Assembly: GCA_017461285.1 (NCBI GenBank)
Contig: JAFTYS010000098.1
Coordinates: 1-49,199 of the forward strand
Origin: Bacteroidales bacterium
GTDB taxonomy: Bacteria; Bacteroidota; Bacteroidia; Bacteroidales; UBA932
DNA length: 49,199 nt
Direction: 5' to 3'
Below are positions 34,682 through 43,364 of this stretch, one piece after another. A program made the translations under genes and the position numbers. Under the pieces are notes generated by a model. The model had not been told where the DNA came from. It worked only from the letters and a program-made list of their open reading frames with translations, and did not search any database. Numbering within the stretch: position 1 is the stretch's first letter; every line of letters starts with the position of its first letter.

Positions 34682-34787
34682 ATTTTGTTGTTCCCGAGAA
34701 TTCCGGAGACCCCCGCCTGCGCTTCTCTCCGGCACCCCCTAGCCGGGGGTGGCATGTCTCCTCCATTCATCGGCAACAACAAAATTC
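34682..34787. repeat. 106-bp palindromic element between ddl and prmC
   Basis: AATTTTGTTGTT (34682-34693) recurs inverted as AACAACAAAATT (34776-34787). Inside lie CCGGAGA/TCTCCGG (34704-34710 with 34727-34733) and CACCCCC/GGGGGTG (34734-34740 with 34746-34752). The terminal repeats with GC-rich inner hairpins resemble a MITE or a REP pair. No reading frame is supported. Confidence 0.7.
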
Positions 34788-34823
34788 TGTATAAACCTTT
34801 TGCTGGATTTAATAACAATAGCG

Positions 34824-35819
34824 ATGTTACTGAAGCAGCTGATTAATACCGGAATTGAGACCATTTCACAGTTGTATCCTGAAAGGGAGGCGCGGGAGAT
34901 GGTCTTTGTGCTTCTGGAGCATCAGATAGGTACGAAGAGACATACGCATATCGTTGAACCTGGGTATGAAGTGTCGGATGATGGTGCTTCTGCTGCCATT
35001 ACGGCTTTCGGCCGGATGGCTTCCGGGGAGCCTCTTCAGTATGTTACAGGCGTTGCCGATTTCTACGGACGTCAGTTCCGGGTTTCTCCCGATGTCCTCA
35101 TCCCTCGTCCCGAAACCGAGATTCTTTGCAGAGAAGCATTGTCATATGGAACGAATCGCCAAATGCTCCAATGGCCCCCTCCCACTTCGTGGGCCCCTCC
35201 AGTTCCTGCTGCCGCAGGCTGTTCGCTGCAAAAGCCCACTGGGCTGTTTGCTGATTGTTCTCGAGGGTGGAAAGATACCGCTGATACATTCAAAATTCTG
35301 GATCTCTGTACTGGGAGCGGATGTATTGCGTGGACATTGGCGCTGGAGATGCCTGGAAGTGAGGTTACTGCAGTGGATATATCTGACGGAGCGCTGGCTG
35401 TGGCGTCTGCGCAGGATTTTTCTGAGGAGATTGACCGTACTGGTGCTGTTTCTCCTGTGTTTGTGAAGGCTGATGTTCTGGCCGGCCCGTCGGTTTCCGG
35501 ACTTTCCGGCAGGTACGACATCCTGGTCAGCAATCCTCCTTATGTGATGGATAAGGAGAAGGCGCTGATGCGTCCCAATGTTCTTGACCATGAACCACAT
35601 CTCGCTCTGTTTGTTTCTGATGAGGACCCTCTTGTATTCTATCGCGCCATCGCAGGCTGGGCGCTCGCCGTCCTGAAACCGTCCGGCTATGGCATCGTCG
35701 AGATCAATGAGGCCCTCGGCCTCCAGACGGCCGACCTTTTCCGCGCTGCCGGACTTCGTGATGTAAAGGTCATCAAAGACCTGTCGGACCGCGACCGTTT
35801 CATTTCTTTCCGCCGCTGA
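34824..35819 (+). CDS. prmC: Release factor glutamine methyltransferase PrmC with inserted segment
   Basis: A 331-residue SAM-dependent methyltransferase that modifies the GGQ glutamine of peptide release factors. Start MLLKQLINTG (34824). An N-terminal helical domain, VLIPRPETEIL, the SAM-binding LDLCTGSGCIAWTLALE and the catalytic NPPY (VSNPPYVMD) are present. Usual length is near 280. The surplus lies between PETEIL and LDLCTGSG, about residues 112-155 (including WPPPTSWAPPVPAAAG), a proline- and alanine-rich stretch encoded by GC-rich palindromes. The frame and all motifs survive, so the protein may still work; the insert would sit in the surface loop before the first Rossmann strand. Confidence 0.93.
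   Translation: MLLKQLINTGIETISQLYPEREAREMVFVLLEHQIGTKRHTHIVEPGYEVSDDGASAAITAFGRMASGEPLQYVTGVADFYGRQFRVSPDVLIPRPETEILCREALSYGTNRQMLQWPPPTSWAPPVPAAAGCSLQKPTGLFADCSRGWKDTADTFKILDLCTGSGCIAWTLALEMPGSEVTAVDISDGALAVASAQDFSEEIDRTGAVSPVFVKADVLAGPSVSGLSGRYDILVSNPPYVMDKEKALMRPNVLDHEPHLALFVSDEDPLVFYRAIAGWALAVLKPSGYGIVEINEALGLQTADLFRAAGLRDVKVIKDLSDRDRFISFRR
35171..35251 (+). repeat. In-frame palindromic insertion within prmC
   Basis: Three hairpins follow one another inside the coding frame: CCCAC/GTGGG (35181-35193), CCTGC/GCAGG (35205-35218) and GCAAAAGCCC/GGGCTGTTTGC (35228-35251, ten pairs with one bulge). The surrounding element probably spans roughly 35165-35290. Confidence 0.65.
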
Positions 35820-35856
35820 TCATGCGGTTTTCACTTGACTTGTGGAGAAAAATGTG

Positions 35857-35975
35857 AAAAATTTGTTTGATTTTTTATAAAAATTGAACAAATTTTTGAG
35901 GTGAAATCGTGCTTTGAACCACTTCAGAGCACGATTTTTAAAAATATCCGCATACATTTTCGGTATACGGATATT
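35857..35975. terminator. Three stacked hairpins after prmC, including a terminator
   Basis: AAAAATTTGTT/AACAAATTTTT (35857-35867 with 35887-35897), AAATCGTGCT/AGCACGATTT (35904-35913 with 35938-35947, followed by TTAAAAAT) and AATATCCG/CGGATATT (35943-35950 with 35968-35975). The middle one is a good terminator; the second and third overlap, so they are mutually exclusive structures. Confidence 0.6.
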
Positions 35976-36004
35976 ACTCCTGACCTTTGCAGTGTAAAAA
36001 TTTT

Positions 36005-37225
36005 ATGAGTATGAAAAAGTCAGGATTCATGTGCATGCTTCTGCCGGTTTTGATGCTGGCGTCGTGCGAAATCACCATTAATGAAGAGCAGATCTTTCCA
36101 TCAGATGATGAGGCGCTGTCCGTGCGCCTTGACGAGGTTGCGGAGATACTGGCGATGGTCCCTCTGCATGTTTCGCAGATGGAGGAGGTCCATGACGCGG
36201 TCACATCGTCATCGTCAAACGGATATGATGAGGAATATACGATGACTAACCTTTTCCGGGCTCCTGGCACGGGTGTGGGAGACCGGGAGTTCCGTTCAGG
36301 GAAGACTTACGAGAAGCCGTTGTGGAAGCTGATTGAAGAGCAGGTGAGGTCGATGTCCGCAACAAAGTCCCTTTCTATGGATCCAGACAGTTTTCTGGAG
36401 ATGCTTACAGATTCGGATGTTCAGATATACTGGCCTTTTTCGGATGAATGGGATGGTGAAGAGATGCCGGTCATCACATTTGATCCGGAGGATGGTGCAT
36501 CGGCGAATATTGGTTACAGGTTGATTATTGAAGATGATGGTTCCCGCCATGTAGAGGAAGTGGTGGTGGATGAGGAGATGGCAAAGGAGGCTCCGGTATG
36601 GGTTGTCAACAGGAATGACGACGCCGGGTATACTTCCTTGGAGATGTTGAGAAGGGAAGATCCGGATTGGGGCGAGGGAGGCGGTTCCATCATTGTCAAT
36701 CCGCAGCAGAAGTCTGCTGAAACAAGGTCCGGCAATACGGAATCCGGCTTGAAGACCCTGATCCTCAAGGATTTCACGATGCATAGGAATTATGATTCGT
36801 GGTTCGCAGGTGCTTCAGAGTTCTTCGTGAAGATAGGATATCTGGAAGACTTCACAGCCACGACTGAAGCAGAGCTCAGACTCTACAGCCCTGTGGTCAC
36901 GGATTTCATGATAGTTGTGAAGCGGAAGGATGTCGGGGTGCCGCAGAACTTCAATGCTATACTCATGTCCGACTGGTCGGAAAAGGCCGATGCATGCGCC
37001 TTGATGATAACCGAAGACGACGGCGGAACTCAGACCGAATGGACAAGCAAGGCCAAGGTCTATGTGGCAGGGAAGAGTTATGGGGTCGAGATAACGCTCC
37101 CTCTGAATGTGCGTGACGATGTGGTTTGGAGAGGGAAGCTGGCCTATGACTGGTTTGACAGATGCAACGGTGAATCCTGGCCTTTCGGAGATGTGGACCT
37201 GACCTTCGAGATTGTGGAGAACTAG
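36005..37225 (+). CDS. Unrecognised lipoprotein
   Basis: A 406-residue predicted lipoprotein starting MSMKKSGFMCMLLPVLMLASC (ATG at 36005; the one at 36011 is equally possible), with lipobox LASC. The mature part is acidic. It includes QIYWPFSDEWDGEEMPVITF (about residue 140), a stretch with EEVVVDEEMAKEAPVWVVN, and a beta-rich C-terminal half (FMIVVKRKDVGVPQNFN, KVYVAGKSYGVEITLPLN). No catalytic motif or known family is recognised. GACCTTTG at 35982-35989 could be its -7 box. Its stop interlocks with that of the convergent U32 gene at CTAG. Confidence 0.75.
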   Translation: MSMKKSGFMCMLLPVLMLASCEITINEEQIFPSDDEALSVRLDEVAEILAMVPLHVSQMEEVHDAVTSSSSNGYDEEYTMTNLFRAPGTGVGDREFRSGKTYEKPLWKLIEEQVRSMSATKSLSMDPDSFLEMLTDSDVQIYWPFSDEWDGEEMPVITFDPEDGASANIGYRLIIEDDGSRHVEEVVVDEEMAKEAPVWVVNRNDDAGYTSLEMLRREDPDWGEGGGSIIVNPQQKSAETRSGNTESGLKTLILKDFTMHRNYDSWFAGASEFFVKIGYLEDFTATTEAELRLYSPVVTDFMIVVKRKDVGVPQNFNAILMSDWSEKADACALMITEDDGGTQTEWTSKAKVYVAGKSYGVEITLPLNVRDDVVWRGKLAYDWFDRCNGESWPFGDVDLTFEIVEN

Positions 37226-39099
37226 GTTTCGCTCAAGGTCATCTCGCAGTTGCGGCAGTCGAAGTTCAGGACGAACCTCTGGCCGTTGTTGAGCAGGTAC
37301 AGAGGTCCTGAATTCCTGCATCCGTGATGCTTCGGACACATCCCGAGCTCATATCTGACGCAGTATTTCGTCCTCATGAGTTCGGCTCCGCCTATATGGC
37401 TTGATTCATATGCGGGTTCCGCATCTTCTGCCCCGCATGAGAGATAAACGGTTTCAGATAACCGGTTTGATATGTTGTTTTTGTAGCTGGTCTTCTTCTG
37501 AGGGAATGTGCAACCACCTTTGTCAGCATTCTCAATCACCCTCAGGAGGAGACCTTTTCTTCCGCATGGCATGGACTCAAGCCTTTCGGCAAGGTCGCGC
37601 CTGATGGAATTGAGGAAAGATGCGCTCATGAAAGGGATGGCGTCCGGATCTGTAATTTTCTCGACCTCGAATGAATAAATTCCAGTATTCTTCCCGATCT
37701 GTCCACGGATCATTTCGAGCATCCTTTCGCGGTTGTTGGCATCTTGATTTCCAGCTTCATATGCGCATGAAACTTCGCGTCCGTCCTCGCTTCTGGCCGA
37801 CACGCGGACTGTCCATACGCCGCCGTCGTGACTGAAATCAATGTCTGTGGCGACAGAGAGCATCCTCACGCATGAATTCCTTTCAAGCTCCTTTTCGAAA
37901 GCTGCGCTGATGTTCCGGTATACGGATGCGCCGACGAAGACTTCAGGCACGCTCTTGCATCTGATGGTGTTGCCTTCGCATACATCTCCCCTGAATCCGC
38001 ATACATCTCCTTTCTTCGAGACGAATGAGAATCCGTCTCCATTGTTCAGGACGATACCCCTGCGGGAGAATCGGATTGTCAGGGTCGACTTGTCCCGGTT
38101 GAGGGATGTGATGGTTCCGATCTCCTCTCCCATGGACTTGGCTGCGTCCATGGCAGCCCATTTCCCTCTCTTCCCGTCCAGGAAGAGCTCGGTATATCCT
38201 CTGTTGAATGTCTTTGCCGTGTCCGGTACAAAACCTCCTGTGACCCTACCGTATGAGCCTCTTTCGTACTGCTCAGGATGCTTTCCGACCAGCTCGTCCA
38301 GTGCCATGGAATAGTCCCTGACGACATTCCTGACATAGGATATGTTCTTGAGCCTGCCTTCTATCTTGAATGAGGTTATGCCGGCCTCTGCAAGCCCTCC
38401 GATGCGGTTCTTGAGGTTGTAATCCTTCAGGGACAGAAGTGCCTTGTCCCTGACCAGGACCTTCCCTGAAGCATCGGTCAGGTCATACCTTGAGCGGCAG
38501 GCCTGGATGCAGGCGCCCCTGTTCGCGCTTCGCCCGGTAATCTTTTCCGACAGATAGCATTGTCCGCTGTAGCATACGCAGAGGGCTCCGTGCACGAAGA
38601 ATTCAAGTTCGCATGTGACCGCATTGCGGATGTCGCGGATCTGTTCAAGCGAGAGCTCTCTTTCAAGAATGAGGCGCGAAAAGCCCAGACTTTCCAGAAA
38701 TGCCGCCTGCTCGGGCGTCCTGATGGCGCATTGGGTCGATGCATGAAGAGGGATCCGGATATCTTCCTTAAGATTTCCGATGCCGTTCCGTGCCATCTCG
38801 ATGACGGCCAGATCCTGGACGATCAGGGCATCCGCTCCGGCTTCCTGCACATCCAGCATCTGCCTGTATGCGGCTTCCAGCTCTTCGTCATATAGTATTG
38901 TGTTGAGCGCGACGAAGATACGCGCTCCGAATCTGTGTGCATATCCGCACAGCTGCCTGATGTCTCCGATGGAGTTTCCGGCAGCCTGACGGGCTCCGAA
39001 CTGCGGGCCGGCTATATACACAGCATCGGCACCGCAGTCTATTGCTGCGATGCCGACCTGTATATCTCTTGCCGGAGCAAGCAGTTCAAGCTGTCTCAT
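37222..39099 (-). CDS. U32 family peptidase-like protein
   Basis: A 625-residue protein of the U32/YhbU-RlhA-TrhP superfamily. These proteins were named as collagenases, but several members are now known to act in RNA hydroxylation or cofactor synthesis with an Fe-S cluster. The N-terminal TIM-barrel (LLAPARDIQVGIAAIDCGAD) and the U32 signature (ELEFFVHGALCVCYSGQCYL, then RGACIQACR) are clear. A second domain and a cysteine-rich end (YELGMCPKHHGCRN, LNFDCRNCEMTL) follow. Longer than the 400-residue members, like other Bacteroidota copies. It follows the TPR gene by 6 bases in an operon. Confidence 0.92.
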   Translation of the reverse strand: MRQLELLAPARDIQVGIAAIDCGADAVYIAGPQFGARQAAGNSIGDIRQLCGYAHRFGARIFVALNTILYDEELEAAYRQMLDVQEAGADALIVQDLAVIEMARNGIGNLKEDIRIPLHASTQCAIRTPEQAAFLESLGFSRLILERELSLEQIRDIRNAVTCELEFFVHGALCVCYSGQCYLSEKITGRSANRGACIQACRSRYDLTDASGKVLVRDKALLSLKDYNLKNRIGGLAEAGITSFKIEGRLKNISYVRNVVRDYSMALDELVGKHPEQYERGSYGRVTGGFVPDTAKTFNRGYTELFLDGKRGKWAAMDAAKSMGEEIGTITSLNRDKSTLTIRFSRRGIVLNNGDGFSFVSKKGDVCGFRGDVCEGNTIRCKSVPEVFVGASVYRNISAAFEKELERNSCVRMLSVATDIDFSHDGGVWTVRVSARSEDGREVSCAYEAGNQDANNRERMLEMIRGQIGKNTGIYSFEVEKITDPDAIPFMSASFLNSIRRDLAERLESMPCGRKGLLLRVIENADKGGCTFPQKKTSYKNNISNRLSETVYLSCGAEDAEPAYESSHIGGAELMRTKYCVRYELGMCPKHHGCRNSGPLYLLNNGQRFVLNFDCRNCEMTLSET

Positions 39100-39105
39100 C
39101 TATGA

Positions 39106-40035
39106 TTAGAGGGTCTTGAGCTGCTCCTGAGCTGAAGGACCGTACTGTGGGTCAGTTGAAACCATCTGATAGTACTCCTTAGCCTTTGCCTTGTCTCCGC
39201 TCTGCTGGTAGAGGGCTGCGATAGTGAACTTCACGCCTGCAGCATCCTTAGCGTTAGGGCTGAGCTCAAGATACTTCTCGTAGTTTGCGATGCAGTCTGC
39301 GTTCTTGCCGAGCTGCTGTGAAGCACCTGCTGCGAAGCGGTATGCATTTGCATTCTCAAGATACTGGTTTGACTTAGCCGCGTAGTCGAGCACTTCCTGA
39401 TATTTCTTTGCCTTGTTAGCTGCCTGAGCGAGCTTTACGAACATGTTTGAAAGCTGCTTGTTTGCGTTCTTCTCCTGTCCGTTTGCTGCAGCCTGTACAT
39501 ATGCAGCTTCAGCATCAGCCACCTTGTTCTGTGAAGCAAGAGCCTGGCCGAGACGGAAGTAAGCCATTCCGTTTGTAGCGTCGAGCTCGATAGCCTGCTT
39601 GTAAGCAGCCTCTGCCTCAGGGAAGTTCTTTGCCTGGAGGAAACCGTTACCCTTTGAAAGGTATACCTGCGGCATGAGCGCGTTTGCGTCGTCAGCAACC
39701 TCAGGAACCTCGTATTTTCCAGCAGCCTCGATAGCCTTGCCCAGCTGCTCTACAGCTGCGTCGAAGTTGTCGGCCTTGATCTGCTCCTTTGCTGAAGAAA
39801 GGTAGATTGCAGGGATGATGCTGCGGCAGTTTGCTGCAACTTCAGCACCCTCTTCTCCGAGAGCCTCTGCCATTTCAAGTGCGGTCTGGAAGTATGTGAT
39901 GGCAGCCTCGTTGTTGCCCATCTGGAGTTCCATTGCGCCGTTGTTGTAATTTTCGGTTGCCTGATTGATGTCCTGTGCGAACACCATTCCTGCCGACAGA
40001 GCGGCAGCAGTAAACAAAAGGAAAATCTTCTTCAT
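39106..40035 (-). CDS. Periplasmic tetratricopeptide repeat protein
   Basis: A 309-residue exported protein starting MKKIFLLFTAAALSAGMVFAQ (40035). Six or more TPR units follow, for example ATENYNNGAMELQMGNNEAA, FPEAEAAYKQAIELDATNGM, AYFRLGQALASQNKVADAEA and KAKEYYQMVSTDPQYGPS. Codon use is markedly uniform, suggesting high expression. TPRs bind peptides or partner proteins; no partner is visible except the downstream U32 gene. Confidence 0.88.
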   Translation of the reverse strand: MKKIFLLFTAAALSAGMVFAQDINQATENYNNGAMELQMGNNEAAITYFQTALEMAEALGEEGAEVAANCRSIIPAIYLSSAKEQIKADNFDAAVEQLGKAIEAAGKYEVPEVADDANALMPQVYLSKGNGFLQAKNFPEAEAAYKQAIELDATNGMAYFRLGQALASQNKVADAEAAYVQAAANGQEKNANKQLSNMFVKLAQAANKAKKYQEVLDYAAKSNQYLENANAYRFAAGASQQLGKNADCIANYEKYLELSPNAKDAAGVKFTIAALYQQSGDKAKAKEYYQMVSTDPQYGPSAQEQLKTL

Positions 40036-40084
40036 AATAACAGTATGTTTTTGATAAATTAATTGCTTTAAAGTCACAAAGATG

Positions 40085-40118
40085 CAAAAGTAGGAAAAAA
40101 AAGTCGTAATTTTGCAAA
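40085..40118. promoter_or_regulatory. Overlapping divergent promoters
   Basis: Minus strand: TACTTTTG (plus CAAAAGTA 40085-40092) with TTTG (plus CAAA 40115-40118) 22 bases upstream serves the TPR gene. Plus strand: TAATTTTG (40107-40114) serves the M16-like gene. The two boxes lie within 34 bases. Confidence 0.5.
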
Positions 40119-40131
40119 AGACAAGTTTTTT

Positions 40132-42762
40132 ATGGTTAAATCGCGCAGTATACAATTGGTTTTGTTTGTGGTAGGATTGTTTTCTTCAATAATCATGCCT
40201 GCCCAGAACCTTCCTGTCATGGCTCCCGACAAAGCAGTCAAGACAGGCACTCTGCCAAACGGCACGAGCTATTATATAGTTTCCAATCAGGCCATTAAAG
40301 GAATGGCCGATTTTGCTCTGGTGCAGAAGACCGGAACGGATAATCTTGATGATACATCTTCCTTCAAGGCGGTTTCCATCGCAAGGGAAGCCCTGTCTGT
40401 CCTGCCTCGCAGCGGCGGACGTTCCGTACAGGACTTCTTCATGTCCCATGGAGTGAATCCCGGCAGGGACGGCTTCGTGAAAGTGGCAGGCGATGCTACG
40501 GAATACCGCTTCAGCAACGTGCTGATTTCCAAACCGGAAGTCCTTGACTCTGCATTGCTTGTGCTTCTGGACATGGTGGACAGGGTAAGCGATGCTGAGG
40601 ATCCTTTCCTGAAGAAATGGTATGCTCCGTCCGATCAGGTCATTATTGTTGTGGGCGATGTGGATGCTTCGTCGGTAGCGGACAAGATGAAGATGATTTC
40701 ATACATGACTCCGTCTTCAGCATCGTCTCCTAGAAAGGGGTATGTCTGGGAAGGAAGGGATACTGCTGTGTATGCAGCCGTCCCTGCCGTCCATGATTCG
40801 CTTGCTTCTTTTACCATGGTGTGGAATTCGGCGCGTACACCTAGGGAATACATGAATACCGTCCAGCCAGTGATCTACGAAATGTTCCTGGCAGAACTGG
40901 GTATGCTGTCGGAAGAATATATAAAGGACGGTCTTCGCGGACATGATATACCATATGCAGAAGTCAGGAGCGGATTCAGGACCAGCATTCAGTCTTCTGA
41001 TGACGAGGTGTTCTCCATAAGCGTTTCAGTTGCCCCGAAGGATTTTCAGGAGGCGCTCAAAACAGTCGCGGCGGCAGTCGGCCGCATTGACGCCGGCAGG
41101 ACCGACGTGCGCGATCTCATGAGGATGAAGAGGATATGCATGGATCAGGGAAAGGAGCAGATACTTCAGCCTTATATGAGCAATTCGGAACATGTGGACA
41201 GATGCGTGTCAGCTTTCCTCTATAACGGAAGCCTTGCTTCGCTGAAGACGAAGGTGGACTTCCTCGCAGGTCGCGCTCTTGCGGACACAACGGAACTCCG
41301 CCTCTTCAACAACATCTCCTCCGCTTTGCTTGATCCGGAAAAGAACCTGACGGTTTCGTATACATCTCCGGTGTCCGAGGATTCAGTCAGAGCTCTTCTG
41401 AACGACGGATGGAAGGCCGGGGCTGGATTTGCCGACAACAAGAAGCGCTTTACTGCAGACGACATACTTCCATATGTCTATGAGGGAGAAAAGATCAAGG
41501 TTGTCGAAAAGGCTGACCCTATGTCCAAGGGACTCGAATGGACATTCTCAAATGGATTCAAGGTCGTGTATCGCAGAATGCCGTCGGGAAAGAAGATGTA
41601 TTACAATCTTGCTTACAACGCAGGATACAGTTCTGTCGAGAATCTGGCAAAGGATGAAGGAGGATATGTTTCGGACTACTTCCTGATGAGCCGCATATGC
41701 GGCATGCCGGGCGAGGATTTCAGGTCCGTGCTTGCATCGGAAGGAATGACCATGGAAATGTATGTAGGACTGAATGCCACCATGATAAGCGGCTGCGCTG
41801 ACGACAATGACCTTGATTTCATGATGAACGCCCTGCTTTCTGCCGTCTACGACAGAAGGCCTGATAAGGATGCGGTCAGGTACTACGAATCATGCGAGCC
41901 TCTGCGCCATGCACGCAGGATGGATTCAGCCTCACAGATGGTCAGCAAGGTCAATGAGATCATGTGTCCGGACTACCAGTATGGATCGCACAAGGCGCTG
42001 GAGCATATTTCTCCGGATCTTTCCGAAAGAGCGGAGAAGTTCTTCTCGAATCTCGCGAAGCATCCTGACGACGGGGTTCTGATACTTGTCGGCGACGTCG
42101 AGCCTTCCGCTCTTAAGAAGAAGCTTCTTGCATATGTCGGACATTTCGAGTCTGACGGAATGACATTGCGCAAGCCTCTGGTACGTTACCAGCCTGCTTC
42201 CGGATGGTCTACATACACTGTTGAAGGCGACAGGAACAGCGTGGATATCGCGCTGTCCGTTCCGTTGACGCTGACTGCAGACAATTACATGGCGGCGGAA
42301 ATCGTGTCCATGGTGTTGAAGAAGCATCTTGCAGATGCCATTGCGGAGACCGGAATGTATCTTGACCTGTCGCATGAGTGCAGGATCTACCCTAATGAAA
42401 GAGTGAATTTCCACATCTCGCTCAATGAGATTTCGGAGAACGGTTTCTCGTCTGAAACGACCCGGTCAGGATCGATAGAGGCTCTGGAGATCGTGCGTTC
42501 GGTTCTCTCAGGCAGCAGAGGCGTTGAAGTCTCTAAGGAAGAGGTCGAGGCGTTCAAGGGACAGATAAAGGCAGGCATCGAAATGGAGATGAAGGAACCG
42601 TTCTACTGGCTGAATGTGATATCGCGCAGGCGTCTTGCAGGAAAGGATTTCACGACCAGCTATGATGCCCGCATAAAGTCCGTCACTGCCGATAAGGTAA
42701 AGTCCATTATTGCCAAGCTTAATGAAGGAACAAGAGTAGAATATATTGTCAGCGAAAGATAA
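40132..42762 (+). CDS. M16 peptidase homologue lacking the zinc site
   Basis: An 876-residue exported protein with signal peptide (to about residue 24, MPAQ) and two M16/pitrilysin halves. The first half aligns by eye with active Bacteroidota M16 enzymes: GTLPNGTSYYIVSNQ, ADFALVQKTGT, FFMSHGVNPGRDGFVKVAGD and KKWYAPSDQVIIVVGDVD. Where these have the zinc-binding HxxEH there is only SIAREALSVLPRSG, and the stretch with the third zinc ligand is deleted between LVLLDMVDRVSD and the KKWYAP strand. The second half (LEWTFSNGFKVVYRRMPSG onward) is complete. It is therefore most likely non-catalytic, a binding or regulatory partner. It is the first of two genes, with DUF3109 two bases after it. Confidence 0.85.
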   Translation: MVKSRSIQLVLFVVGLFSSIIMPAQNLPVMAPDKAVKTGTLPNGTSYYIVSNQAIKGMADFALVQKTGTDNLDDTSSFKAVSIAREALSVLPRSGGRSVQDFFMSHGVNPGRDGFVKVAGDATEYRFSNVLISKPEVLDSALLVLLDMVDRVSDAEDPFLKKWYAPSDQVIIVVGDVDASSVADKMKMISYMTPSSASSPRKGYVWEGRDTAVYAAVPAVHDSLASFTMVWNSARTPREYMNTVQPVIYEMFLAELGMLSEEYIKDGLRGHDIPYAEVRSGFRTSIQSSDDEVFSISVSVAPKDFQEALKTVAAAVGRIDAGRTDVRDLMRMKRICMDQGKEQILQPYMSNSEHVDRCVSAFLYNGSLASLKTKVDFLAGRALADTTELRLFNNISSALLDPEKNLTVSYTSPVSEDSVRALLNDGWKAGAGFADNKKRFTADDILPYVYEGEKIKVVEKADPMSKGLEWTFSNGFKVVYRRMPSGKKMYYNLAYNAGYSSVENLAKDEGGYVSDYFLMSRICGMPGEDFRSVLASEGMTMEMYVGLNATMISGCADDNDLDFMMNALLSAVYDRRPDKDAVRYYESCEPLRHARRMDSASQMVSKVNEIMCPDYQYGSHKALEHISPDLSERAEKFFSNLAKHPDDGVLILVGDVEPSALKKKLLAYVGHFESDGMTLRKPLVRYQPASGWSTYTVEGDRNSVDIALSVPLTLTADNYMAAEIVSMVLKKHLADAIAETGMYLDLSHECRIYPNERVNFHISLNEISENGFSSETTRSGSIEALEIVRSVLSGSRGVEVSKEEVEAFKGQIKAGIEMEMKEPFYWLNVISRRRLAGKDFTTSYDARIKSVTADKVKSIIAKLNEGTRVEYIVSER

Positions 42763-42764
42763 AC

Positions 42765-43364
42765 ATGTATCACGGAACCATAATAGAGATAGACGACTGT
42801 CTTGTGTCAGAGGAGATTCTGACCGAATATTTTGCATGTGACTATGAAAAATGCAAGGGCTGCTGCTGCGTCATAGGCGACAGCGGAGCTCCTATGGAGG
42901 AATGCGAAGCCGAGGCGATAGAGAAGAATTATCATATATTCTCTCCGATTATGTCGGAGGAGGGCCGTGCCGCTGTGGCAAAGAAAGGCTTCTATGAAAT
43001 AGACATGGACGGGGACATGGTTACCCCTCTGGTCCCTGGAAGCGAAGAATGTGCATACACGCTTTTCGACGAGGACGGCAACTGCTTCTGCTCGATGGAA
43101 AGGTGCTGGTTCCAGGGCAAGGGCGATTTCCGCAAGCCGATTTCATGCTGGCTCTATCCTATCCGTATCACGACTCTCCGAAACGGAATGAGGGCCCTGA
43201 ACCTCCACAGATGGCACATCTGCCAGGATGCATTCGCCAAAGGCAAAAAAGAAAAGGTCCGCGTGTTTGAATTCTTGCGCGAACCTATTGAGCGTTATTT
43301 CGGCGAGGATTTCTACTCGGCGCTTTCCGAGGCTGCCAAGATGCTTGACAGACCGGCCGAATAA
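42765..43364 (+). CDS. DUF3109 family protein
   Basis: A 199-residue cytoplasmic protein of the DUF3109 family, widespread in Bacteroidota. Cysteines cluster as in metal- or Fe-S-binding proteins: CDYEKCKGCCCV (residues about 25-36), CAYTLFDEDGNCFCSMERC and ISCWLYPIR, plus HRWHICQDAF. No reaction is known. The final 52 bases overlap the 3' end of the convergent membrane-protein gene. Confidence 0.9.
   Translation: MYHGTIIEIDDCLVSEEILTEYFACDYEKCKGCCCVIGDSGAPMEECEAEAIEKNYHIFSPIMSEEGRAAVAKKGFYEIDMDGDMVTPLVPGSEECAYTLFDEDGNCFCSMERCWFQGKGDFRKPISCWLYPIRITTLRNGMRALNLHRWHICQDAFAKGKKEKVRVFEFLREPIERYFGEDFYSALSEAAKMLDRPAE

Noticed and set aside
33749..34735. Minus-strand open frame opposite ddl
   Set aside because: Antisense to a certain ddl gene with no protein-like features.
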